From: Pseudorhodobacter sp. | GTDB taxonomy: Bacteria; Pseudomonadota; Alphaproteobacteria; Rhodobacterales; Rhodobacteraceae | NCBI GenBank assembly: GCA_024641255.1 | Contig: JAHEDL010000108.1 | Location: forward strand, 1 to 6,791 | Direction of reading: 5' to 3' | Length of the DNA stretch: 6,791 nt | Shown here: positions 1 through 5,869 of the stretch, piece by piece | Numbering within the stretch: position 1 is the stretch's first letter | Layout of the letters: every line of letters starts with the position of its first letter | The notes under the pieces: generated by a model | The model's database searches: none | Seen by the model: only the letters and a program-made list of their open reading frames with translations | Told to the model about the DNA's origin: nothing | Position numbers and translations under genes: made by a program

Positions 1-372
1 GTGCGCTGGACCGAATGGTCGCAATGGCACGTCGCCCCCAGCTACTATGAAGGCACTTTGCACAACGAGGTCACCGGCTTTTCGAATGACGTGATCACCT
101 ATGAACTGGGCGTCGGGCGTCGCATCAACGAAAACCTGTCGGTCTTCGCCCGTGTCGGCTACGAAGCCCCCGATGGCAAAGTTGCCTCGCGGCTTGCCCC
201 CACCGATGGCATGAACAGCTTTGGCATTGGCGCGTCCTGGACGAAAGACAAGGTCAAGATCACCGGCGGTATCGAATATGCCAAACTTGGCGATACCTTC
301 GATGCCTCGGGCACGCAGTTCACCGGCAACTCGGCCGTCGGCGTCGGCGTCAACGTCGCCTTCACGTTCTGA
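1..372 (+). CDS. Outer-membrane transport protein, FadL/OmpP1/TodX family (3' part only)
   Basis: This is the C-terminal 123 residues of an outer-membrane beta-barrel. The gene enters from the left edge, so the GTG at base 1 is an internal Val codon and not a start. The segment alternates polar and hydrophobic residues in strand-like blocks separated by short turns, for example VITYELGVGRRINENLSVFA, FGIGASWTKDKVKITGGIEYA and the final GVGVNVAFTF. The RWTEW motif near the start and the NLSVFARVGYE-type strand resemble the end of FadL-family long-chain fatty acid and hydrophobic-compound channels. The protein ends in Phe (FTF-stop), the usual C-terminal residue of barrels recognised by the BAM assembly machinery. 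There are no cysteines in the visible part, which is also usual for such barrels. The substrate cannot be told from this fragment, and another barrel family is possible. A strong terminator follows directly, so this is the last gene of its transcript. Confidence 0.75.
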   Translation: MRWTEWSQWHVAPSYYEGTLHNEVTGFSNDVITYELGVGRRINENLSVFARVGYEAPDGKVASRLAPTDGMNSFGIGASWTKDKVKITGGIEYAKLGDTFDASGTQFTGNSAVGVGVNVAFTF

Positions 373-388
373 TCGCCCAATTCGACCC

Positions 389-418
389 AAAAGGCCCCGC
401 CCCGCGCGGGGCCTTTTT
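389..418 (+). terminator. Rho-independent terminator of the FadL-family gene
   Basis: Arms at 389-400 and 406-417 pair as a perfect 12-bp stem (AAAAGGCCCCGC with its complement) around a 5-nt loop, and a run of five T lies at 414-418. It begins 17 bases after the TGA stop of the barrel gene. Because A residues also precede the left arm, the hairpin could work in both directions, but no leftward gene ends here. Confidence 0.92.
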
Positions 419-483
419 CATTGCCCCTTTCGCCTTGCGCCCGCCCCCTGTAACAAGCCTTCGTCACGCCAATGGAGTTCGCG

Positions 484-1359
484 ATGATCTATGCCACCGG
501 ACAAGACTTCCGCGCCGCCGCGAAAAAGCGGGTGCTGCTGTTTGGCATGTCAGGTTTGGGCAAGACCTATCTGTCGAACATGCTGCGCGGTTCTGGTCAG
601 GCCGGCGCCGGCGGCTGGTTTCACTACTCGGTCGATTACCGCATCGGCACCCGTTACATGAACGAATACATCGCCGACAACTTCAAACGCGAAGCAATGA
701 AGGTGCCGCTGCTACGCGAACTCTTGCTGTCGGATTCGGTCTATATCGCCTCGAACATCACCTTTGATAACCTTGCGCCACTGTCGACCTATCTGGGCAA
801 GCCCGGCGATGCCGCAAAGGGCGGTGTGCCGTTTGGTGAATACCAACGCCGTCAGGCGCAACACGCCACCGCCGAAATTTCGGCGATGCTGGACACCCCG
901 CGCTTTATTGACCGTGCCGAAGAAATCTACGGCTATCAGAACTTCATCTGCGATACGTCGGGGTCAATCTGCGAGGTTGTCAACGCCGAAGACGCCAGCG
1001 ATCCGGTGATGACGGCCCTGTCGCAAAGCCTGCTTCTGGTCTGGATCAAAGGCTCTGACGCGCATAAGGCCGAACTGGCTCGACGCTTTGATCGCGCCCC
1101 GAAACCGATGTATTATCGCCCCGACTTCCTGTTGCAGCTTTGGGCCGAATATCTGGCACAAGAAGGCAAACCCGCCGATCAGGTCGACCCTGACGCCTTC
1201 TTGCGCTTTGGCTATTCACGCCTGTTGGATCACCGTCAGCCGCGCTACGCCGCGATGGCGCGCTGGGGGGTGACCGTCACCGCCGAACAGGTGGCAAAGG
1301 TGAAAACCGCCGCCGATTTTGATGATCTGATTGCCACCGCCATTGATAGCCGGCCTTGA
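484..1359 (+). CDS. Uncharacterised P-loop NTPase/kinase-like protein
   Basis: This 291-residue soluble protein has a Walker A motif, GMSGLGKT, at residues 21-28, straight after a hydrophobic strand (RVLLF). A likely Walker B-type strand ends in Asp157 (NFICDTSGS, 153-161), and another hydrophobic strand follows at 183-190 (LLLVWIKG). The DYRIGTRYM segment (51-59) sits where small-molecule kinases of the shikimate/nucleoside kinase type carry substrate-binding residues. That comparison is an inference from layout only. There is no signal peptide or membrane segment. The start is placed at 484 because GGAG (474-477) lies 6 bases before that ATG. An ATG at 472 in the same frame would add four residues but has no ribosome-binding site. 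The gene follows a strong terminator, so it needs a promoter in 419-483, which I could not place. It ends 47 bases before metA in the same direction, so co-transcription is likely. I recall close relatives in Rhodobacteraceae annotated only as 'ATPase'; the function is unknown. Confidence 0.85.
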   Translation: MIYATGQDFRAAAKKRVLLFGMSGLGKTYLSNMLRGSGQAGAGGWFHYSVDYRIGTRYMNEYIADNFKREAMKVPLLRELLLSDSVYIASNITFDNLAPLSTYLGKPGDAAKGGVPFGEYQRRQAQHATAEISAMLDTPRFIDRAEEIYGYQNFICDTSGSICEVVNAEDASDPVMTALSQSLLLVWIKGSDAHKAELARRFDRAPKPMYYRPDFLLQLWAEYLAQEGKPADQVDPDAFLRFGYSRLLDHRQPRYAAMARWGVTVTAEQVAKVKTAADFDDLIATAIDSRP

Positions 1360-1395
1360 AGATATAACGACCGCCCATTAACTCATCGGTTTCTC

Positions 1396-1400
1396 AGGAG
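1396..1400 (+). promoter_or_regulatory. Ribosome-binding site of metA
   Basis: AGGAG lies 6 bases upstream of the ATG at 1407. It fixes this start, which also gives the conserved MetA N-terminus MPITLP. Confidence 0.8.
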
Positions 1401-1406
1401 AAAACC

Positions 1407-2324
1407 ATGCCCATCACTCTGCCAGCCACCCTGCCCGCCTTTGACGTTCTGCGGAACGAAGGCGTCATGGTGATGTCGCCAGAGCGGGCGCAAAGCCAGG
1501 AAATCCGCCCGCTGCGGATTGCCTTGCTGAACCTGATGCCAAAGAAAATCCAGACGGAAAATCAGTTTGCTCGTCTGATTGGCGCGACGCCATTGCAGAT
1601 TGACTTTCAGTTGATCCGCATGTCGGAACACCAAACCAAAAACACCGCCGCCGAACATATGGAAACCTTCTATCGTCCGTTCCAAGAGGTGAAGGACGAA
1701 AAGTTTGATGGCCTGATCATCACCGGCGCCCCGATTGAACATCTGCCCTTCGAAGAGGTCACCTATTGGGACGAACTCTGCGAAGTGATGGAATGGACGC
1801 AGACCAACGTGTTTTCCACCTTCGGCGTCTGCTGGGGTGGCATGGCGATGATCAACTATTTCCACGGCGTCAAAAAGCACATGCTGGATCACAAGGCTTT
1901 TGGCTGTTTCCGGCACCAAAACCTGTCACCCACCTCGCCCTATCTGCGTGGCTTTTCTGATGACTTCGTGATTCCGGTCAGCCGCTGGACCGAAATGAAA
2001 CAGGCCGAAATCAATGCCATTCCCGCCCTGCATACCCTGCTCGGCAGCGAAGAGGTTGGCCCCTGTCTGGTCGAAGATCCGTCGCACCGCGCGCTTTATA
2101 TCTTCAACCACTTTGAATATGACAGCGACACGCTGAAACAAGAATACGACCGCGACGTTGCCAATGGCACGCCAATCAACGTGCCGATGAACTACTATCC
2201 CAACGACAATCCCGCACTGCCGCCGTTGAACCGCTGGCGCAGCCACGCGCATCTGCTTTATGGTAACTGGATAAACGAGATCTACCAAGGCACGCCCTAT
2301 GATCTGGCGCAGATCGGGCGCTAA
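1407..2324 (+). CDS. metA: Homoserine O-acetyltransferase, MetA family (HTS-type fold, Glu111 variant)
   Basis: This cytoplasmic enzyme transfers an acyl group from acyl-CoA to the hydroxyl of L-homoserine, the committed step of methionine synthesis. At 305 residues it is full length. The known active-site pattern is intact in MetA numbering: Cys142 (acyl-enzyme, FGVCWGG), His235 and Glu237 (FNHFEY), plus substrate residues Lys163, Ser192 and Arg249. Residue 111 is Glu ([11 protein letters not shown]). Work on the Bacillus cereus and E. coli enzymes tied Glu111 to acetyl-CoA and Gly111 to succinyl-CoA, so this protein probably makes O-acetylhomoserine (symbol metAA in some schemes), which is usually sulfhydrylated directly. 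The start has a good ribosome-binding site and the conserved MPI N-terminus. The leader is only 47 bases and holds a -10-like TATAAC at 1363-1368 without a convincing -35, so transcription with the upstream NTPase gene seems likely. A 6-bp hairpin (2315-2330) spans the stop codon but lacks a U run. Confidence 0.96.
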   Translation: MPITLPATLPAFDVLRNEGVMVMSPERAQSQEIRPLRIALLNLMPKKIQTENQFARLIGATPLQIDFQLIRMSEHQTKNTAAEHMETFYRPFQEVKDEKFDGLIITGAPIEHLPFEEVTYWDELCEVMEWTQTNVFSTFGVCWGGMAMINYFHGVKKHMLDHKAFGCFRHQNLSPTSPYLRGFSDDFVIPVSRWTEMKQAEINAIPALHTLLGSEEVGPCLVEDPSHRALYIFNHFEYDSDTLKQEYDRDVANGTPINVPMNYYPNDNPALPPLNRWRSHAHLLYGNWINEIYQGTPYDLAQIGR

Positions 2325-2332
2325 CGCTCGTG

Positions 2333-2365
2333 TTGCTATAGGCTTAGGCAGGCTCCATACTTGCC
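2333..2365 (+). promoter_or_regulatory. Candidate promoter and overlapping inverted repeat upstream of ppk2-tetR
   Basis: TTGCTA (2333-2338) and CATACT (2356-2361) match the sigma-70 consensus at 4 of 6 positions each with a 17-bp spacer. An imperfect inverted repeat, GGCAGG (2347-2352) and CTTGCC (2360-2365), with 5 of 6 positions matched around a 7-bp centre, covers the -10 element. A TetR-type repressor bound there would block RNA polymerase, and the second gene downstream encodes such a protein. Both elements are weak and could occur by chance. Confidence 0.3.
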
Positions 2366-2377
2366 GCGTAACCTTTC

Positions 2378-2383
2378 AGGAGG
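2378..2383 (+). promoter_or_regulatory. Ribosome-binding site of ppk2
   Basis: A full AGGAGG lies 5 bases before the ATG at 2389. It is the strongest Shine-Dalgarno sequence in the window and fixes the ppk2 start. Confidence 0.85.
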
Positions 2384-2388
2384 CGTAG

Positions 2389-3261
2389 ATGGACCTGCCT
2401 TTTAACGGCGCGATCAGCCAGTATTTCAAAGAAACCGCGCCGAAAGACGTGCGCAAAGCCATTGAAAAAGCAGGAAAAGACGAAATCCTGTGGCAAGACT
2501 ACCCCTACCGCGCCGAAATGAAGAAAAAGGATTACGAGGCGCAGATGGCGCCTTTGCAAATCCAGATCGCGCGGATGCAGGCAGATGTGAAAGCCACCGG
2601 AAAACGGCTGGTGGTGGTGTTCGAAGGCCGTGATGCGGCAGGCAAAGGCGGCGCCATCGCCGCCCTGCACACCAACATGAACCCGCGCGTCGCCTCGATC
2701 GTGGCCCTGTCAAAACCCACCGAACGCGAAGCCGCCGAATGGTATTTCCAACGCTACGTCAATTGGCTGCCCGCCGCTGGCGAAATCGCCTTGTTCGACC
2801 GCTCTTGGTATAACCGTGGCATCGTTGAACATGTTTTCGGCTTCTGCACACCCGACCAGCGCGCGAAGTTCTTCCGGCAACTGTCTGAATTTGAACGCAT
2901 GATCGTCGATGAAGGCATCATCTTGATCAAGCTTTGGCTAGAGGTCGGTCAAGCCGAACAGCTCAAACGCTTTCTTGACCGCGAACAAGACCCGCTGAAA
3001 CAATGGAAGCTGTCGCAGATCGACATCGACGGCTTGTCAAAGTGGAACGAGTATTCCTCCGCCATCGAAGAAACGCTGGATCAAAGCCATTTCAAATACG
3101 CGCCCTGGACGGTAATTTTGTCAGATGACAAATTGCGCACCCGGCTTTGCGTCATTCAAAACATCCTGCAGGCCATTGACTACAAAGGCAAAGATGAAAC
3201 TGTCATCGGCAAGATAGACGACCGCATCTGCGGCGGCCCAAAGAAAAGGCCCAAAGGGTGA
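2389..3261 (+). CDS. ppk2: Polyphosphate kinase 2 family protein (single-domain PPK2)
   Basis: This is a 290-residue cytoplasmic phosphotransferase that moves phosphate between inorganic polyphosphate and nucleotides; most characterised members drive NDP + polyP to NTP. A hydrophobic strand (RLVVVFEG) leads into the Walker A loop GRDAAGKG at 80-87. The family's Walker B segment is [11 protein letters not shown] at 134-144, with Asp137 and Arg138. The [16 protein letters not shown] block (109-124) and the basic lid region around residues 191-208 ([20 protein letters not shown]) are also typical. The length fits the one-domain form that phosphorylates nucleoside diphosphates, but I cannot assign the subclass or the preferred base (A or G) from sequence alone. 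The gene lies 64 bases after metA and overlaps the tetR-type gene by 4 bp (GTGA at 3258-3261), so these two are probably translated in a coupled way. The C-terminal tail is basic (GPKKRPKG). Confidence 0.95.
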   Translation: MDLPFNGAISQYFKETAPKDVRKAIEKAGKDEILWQDYPYRAEMKKKDYEAQMAPLQIQIARMQADVKATGKRLVVVFEGRDAAGKGGAIAALHTNMNPRVASIVALSKPTEREAAEWYFQRYVNWLPAAGEIALFDRSWYNRGIVEHVFGFCTPDQRAKFFRQLSEFERMIVDEGIILIKLWLEVGQAEQLKRFLDREQDPLKQWKLSQIDIDGLSKWNEYSSAIEETLDQSHFKYAPWTVILSDDKLRTRLCVIQNILQAIDYKGKDETVIGKIDDRICGGPKKRPKG

Positions 3262-3872
3262 AACGCGGCTACCATCATGGCAACTTGCGGCAAGCCTTGG
3301 TTGACGCCGCCCTGCGGCTGATCGCCGAACAGGGCCCGACCGGCTTTACCCTGTCCGAAGCCGCGAAAGCCGCCGACGTCACCCCCGCCGCCGTCTACCG
3401 CCATTTCGCTGGCCGCGATGATCTGATCGCCGAAGTCGCACGACAAGGCTACGATATTTTCGCCGCCCTGATGGAGTTTGCCTATAACGCCGGCAAGCCC
3501 ACCGCCCTTGCCGCCTTCGAAGCCACCGGTCGCGCCTATCTGGCCTTCGCCCGCAAATACCCCGGCCACTACATGGCGATGTTTGAAAGCGGCCTTAACC
3601 TGCAAGCCCACCCCGGCCTTGCCGAAGTGGCGCAAAAAGCCCGCGCCGTGCTGGAACAGGCCGCAGAACAGCTGTCACAACATCTGCCCGCCAATAAACG
3701 CCCACCTGCGACAATGTTTTCGGCGCATATCTGGGCGCTAAGCCATGGCGTGGTTGAACTTTACATGCGCGGCGCGCCGGGCGCCAAAAGCCCGTTCCCG
3801 CCCGAAGACCTGCTGGAAACCGGTATCGGCATCTATCTGCGCGGCCTTGGCTTGCTGCCACCAGACGCCTGA
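3258..3872 (+). CDS. TetR/AcrR-family transcriptional regulator with WHG-type C-terminal domain
   Basis: This 204-residue DNA-binding regulator has an N-terminal TetR helix-turn-helix. The DNA-binding fold spans about residues 10-56, with the recognition part in [21 protein letters not shown] (30-50) and the typical GRDDLIAEV continuation. The C-terminal half (about 80-195) is helical and contains WALSHG (159-164), the Trp..His-Gly pattern that gives the TetR_C_33 (WHG) domain its name; ligands of this domain are mostly unknown. Translation starts at a GTG that overlaps the ppk2 stop, with AAAAGG (3244-3249) 8 bases upstream, so expression should follow ppk2. The genes around it suggest it may repress its own ppk2-tetR unit, possibly at the inverted repeat near 2347-2365, or act elsewhere. 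The gene converges with the ABC operon across a 90-bp gap. Confidence 0.93.
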   Translation: MKRGYHHGNLRQALVDAALRLIAEQGPTGFTLSEAAKAADVTPAAVYRHFAGRDDLIAEVARQGYDIFAALMEFAYNAGKPTALAAFEATGRAYLAFARKYPGHYMAMFESGLNLQAHPGLAEVAQKARAVLEQAAEQLSQHLPANKRPPATMFSAHIWALSHGVVELYMRGAPGAKSPFPPEDLLETGIGIYLRGLGLLPPDA

Positions 3873-3962
3873 TTTCACCCTGGCCAAAATATCCCCGCCG
3901 GAGGCACGCCGCGCGCAAGCGCTCAAGAAGGCTTGCGGCGCAGCCGCGCCATCAGATCCCGC
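3873..3962. repeat. Convergent intergenic region with a recurrent-looking Rhodobacteraceae element
   Basis: This gap lies between the 3' ends of the tetR gene and the ABC operon. On the minus strand it contains CTCCGGCGGGGATATTTTGG (3884-3903). I remember very similar CTCCGGCGGGGATATTT strings at gene ends across Rhodobacteraceae genomes; that is recollection, not a search. Read leftward, a short GC hairpin (CTCC-GGC-GGGG, one wobble pair) precedes ATATTTT, so it could be a weak terminator for the ABC operon. Further in, CGCAAGC (3914-3920) pairs with GCTTGCG (3931-3937) around a 10-nt loop, and GCGGC (3935-3939) pairs with GCCGC (3943-3947), forming alternative hairpins. No perfect intrinsic terminator serves the tetR direction. 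Confidence 0.45.
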
Positions 3963-5066
3963 CTAGCGGAACAACACCAGCGCCCCGGGCGACCACGCCA
4001 CCCGCGCCCGCGTGCCAATGTCCAGAACCGGGCGGCCAAACACGTTGCGCATCGACAGCCGCATCGGCGCCGTCGTGCCGTCCAGCTTGATGTCATAATA
4101 GGTCATATCGCCGTAATAAACCACTTCCTCTACCGTCGCCATGCTCTCGCGGTCCTGCGGTTGCTGGCCGTCAAACAGGATGGTCAGCGTCTCGGGCCGG
4201 AAGCCAATCGCTGGGTTTGCCCCCGCCGGTGCCACCGAAACCTGATCCGCCGTCAGCGAAATGCGGCCAAAGCCCTGTGCTTCCACCTCAACGCGGCCCT
4301 CTGCCTCTGCCAAGATCTGCGCCGGAAGGAAGTTCATTGTGCCAATGAAATCAGCCACTTGTTTCGAATTCGGACGCCTGTACAGCGTTTCGGGGTCGGC
4401 CAATTGCGCGATCTGGCCATCAAACATCACCGCAATCCGGTCCGACATCACCAGCGCTTCTTCCTGATCATGCGTCACCAGAATAAAGGTGATGCCAACC
4501 TGCCGCTGCAGCTTGATCAACTCGACCTGCATCTGCTCGCGCATCTTCTTGTCCAGCGCCGAAAGCGGCTCGTCCAACAGCAGCACCTTCGGCTTCAAGA
4601 TCAGCGCCCGCGCCAAAGCCACCCGCTGCCGCTGCCCGCCCGAAAGCGCATGCGCCGCCCGCGCGCCATAGCCCTTCAGCCCGACCATCTCTAGCGCCTC
4701 GGCCACCGCCGCCGCCTTTTCCGCCTTGCTGCGCGGGTCTTTGCGCAGGCCAAAGCCCACGTTCTGCTCCACTGTCAAATGCGGAAAAATCGCGTAGGAT
4801 TGAAACACCATATTGGTCGGTCGCTGGTTGGCAGGCACGCCTTCCATATTCTTGCCGTCAATCATCACAGCACCCGAGGAAATCCCCTCAAACCCTGCAA
4901 TCGTGCGCAACAGCGTGGTCTTGCCACAGCCCGACGGCCCCAGAAGCGAGAAAAACTCGCCCGCCTTGATCGTCGCCGTGATGCCGCGCAGCGCGTGGTA
5001 ATCGCCATAATATTTATGGACGTCCTTGAACTCGATCATGTTCGATTTTTCGGCAGAGAACGTCAC
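3963..5066 (-). CDS. potA: ABC transporter ATP-binding protein, PotA-like (polyamine-type importer)
   Basis: This 367-residue cytoplasmic ATPase powers the importer formed with the two permeases encoded just upstream. All nucleotide-binding motifs are intact: Walker A GPSGCGKT (43-50), Q-loop Gln89 (MVFQSYAIFPHLTV), signature LSGGQ (141-145), Walker B VLLLDEP (161-167), D-loop SALD (169-172) and switch His199. The MVFQSYAIFPHLTVEQNVGFGL stretch and a C-terminal TOBE-type domain (about 245-367) mark the spermidine/putrescine and iron branch of importer ATPases. Translation begins at a GTG overlapping the stop of the PotC-like gene by 4 bp. Minus-strand GGAGG (5073-5077) sits 6 bases before this GTG, which favours it over the internal ATG at residue 10 that has no ribosome-binding site. 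It is the last gene of the operon. The symbol reflects family membership. The substrate could be spermidine, putrescine or another small solute, since such clusters are numerous and poorly resolved in this family of bacteria. Confidence 0.93.
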   Translation of the reverse strand: MTFSAEKSNMIEFKDVHKYYGDYHALRGITATIKAGEFFSLLGPSGCGKTTLLRTIAGFEGISSGAVMIDGKNMEGVPANQRPTNMVFQSYAIFPHLTVEQNVGFGLRKDPRSKAEKAAAVAEALEMVGLKGYGARAAHALSGGQRQRVALARALILKPKVLLLDEPLSALDKKMREQMQVELIKLQRQVGITFILVTHDQEEALVMSDRIAVMFDGQIAQLADPETLYRRPNSKQVADFIGTMNFLPAQILAEAEGRVEVEAQGFGRISLTADQVSVAPAGANPAIGFRPETLTILFDGQQPQDRESMATVEEVVYYGDMTYYDIKLDGTTAPMRLSMRNVFGRPVLDIGTRARVAWSPGALVLFR

Positions 5067-5869
5067 AGGAAGCCTCCAGTATCCTTACCACCGGTTTTGG
5101 CGATGCCACGGCGGCGGAAATATTCAGCGGTTGCAAGAAGCGCGATGGACAGACAGACCAAAATCGTCCCCAGCGCCAGAATGACCGGCACGTTCTGCGG
5201 AAAGCGGAACTGGCCAAAGATGTAAACCGGCAGGGTGTTTTCATTGCCCGCCAGAAAGAACGCCATGATGAATTCATCAAGGCTGATGGTGAAGGTGATC
5301 AGCAGGCTGGAAATGATCCCCGGCATCACCAAAGGCAGAATGATCAGCCGAAACGCTGAAATCGGCGTCTCGCCCAAGTCATAGGCGGCTTCCTCCAGCG
5401 ATTGATCAAGGCTTTGAAACGCTGCCGATAGAATGGCGATCGAAAACGGCGTGCACACCAGCACATGGCCCAAGATCACCGTAAACAGCGACAGCGGCAT
5501 GCCAATGCCCAACATCACCGCCAACAGCGCCACCGCCAGAATGATTTCCGGCAGCACCAGCGGCAGCATGATCATGCCCATCAGCCCGGCCTTGCCCGGA
5601 AAGCGATAGCGGGTTGACGCGCGCGACGCGAAAATCCCCAAAGTCGTGGCCAGCACCGACGACGAACAGGCGATGATAAGGGAATTACGCAGCGCCCGGT
5701 GCAGTTCGGGCTCTTCCCAAAGCTTGGCGAACCATTTCGCGGTAAAGCCTTCCAGCGGGAAGGCAACCGTGGTGGCATTGTTGAACGCAAAGATCGGCAA
5801 AAGCGCGATCGGTGCATACAAGAACACCAGATAAGCCAAAGTATAAACGCGAAACCAACCGCCCTTCAT
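5063..5869 (-). CDS. potC: ABC transporter permease, PotC-like
   Basis: This 268-residue inner-membrane permease has about six hydrophobic segments, near residues 8-28, 63-83, 97-120, 128-150, 182-202 and 228-250. The cytoplasmic loop holds a complete EAA motif, Glu160-Ala-Ala...Gly166...Ile176-x-Leu-Pro179, which docks on the ATPase. The opening TM helix with LYAPIALLPIFAFN and the ISLDEFIMAFFLAG stretch after the EAA loop are typical of PotC-type subunits. It starts at ATG 5869, overlapping the stop of the PotB-like gene by 4 bp (ATGA), with an AAGGGG-type ribosome-binding site upstream, and its own stop overlaps the start of the ATPase gene. The tight overlaps argue for one mRNA and balanced subunit production. 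The symbol reflects homology, not a proven substrate. Confidence 0.93.
   Translation of the reverse strand: MKGGWFRVYTLAYLVFLYAPIALLPIFAFNNATTVAFPLEGFTAKWFAKLWEEPELHRALRNSLIIACSSSVLATTLGIFASRASTRYRFPGKAGLMGMIMLPLVLPEIILAVALLAVMLGIGMPLSLFTVILGHVLVCTPFSIAILSAAFQSLDQSLEEAAYDLGETPISAFRLIILPLVMPGIISSLLITFTISLDEFIMAFFLAGNENTLPVYIFGQFRFPQNVPVILALGTILVCLSIALLATAEYFRRRGIAKTGGKDTGGFL

Noticed and set aside
472..474. ATG at 472 as the start of the NTPase gene
   Set aside because: No Shine-Dalgarno sequence precedes it, whereas the GGAG within its first codons is correctly spaced for the ATG at 484.
419..483. A promoter for the NTPase gene in the gap after the terminator
   Set aside because: One is expected here, but no -35/-10 pair with proper spacing stood out. 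TTGCGC (435-440) has no matching -10 at the right distance.
1363..1368. TATAAC as a metA promoter -10
   Set aside because: No acceptable -35 lies 16-18 bp upstream; the nearest TTGATA (1343-1348) leaves a 14-bp spacer. It remains possible but unsupported.
1360..1406. A SAM-II or SAM/SAH riboswitch in front of metA
   Set aside because: Such leaders are known upstream of methionine genes in alphaproteobacteria, but this gap is only 47 bases. I see no pseudoknot-forming arms or the conserved core strings; the best pairing is ACCG (1370-1373) with CGGT (1387-1390).
1383..1919. A 178-codon open frame on the minus strand, antisense to metA
   Set aside because: It lies opposite a fully conserved MetA, has no ribosome-binding site support, and its product resembles no known family.
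2315..2330. A terminator at the end of metA
   Set aside because: CGGGCG and CGCTCG form a 6-bp stem with one wobble pair and a 4-nt loop across the stop codon, but no U tract follows.
3180..3635. A Gly-rich 151-codon open frame on the minus strand across the ppk2-tetR junction
   Set aside because: Both plus-strand genes are well supported by domain motifs. The Gly-rich composition reflects the complement of Ala/Pro codons.
3933..4694. A 253-codon open frame on the plus strand, antisense to the PotA-like gene
   Set aside because: Its product is an Arg/His/Gln-rich string with no recognisable domain, and it mirrors a gene with every ABC ATPase motif intact. Long antisense frames are expected in GC-rich DNA.
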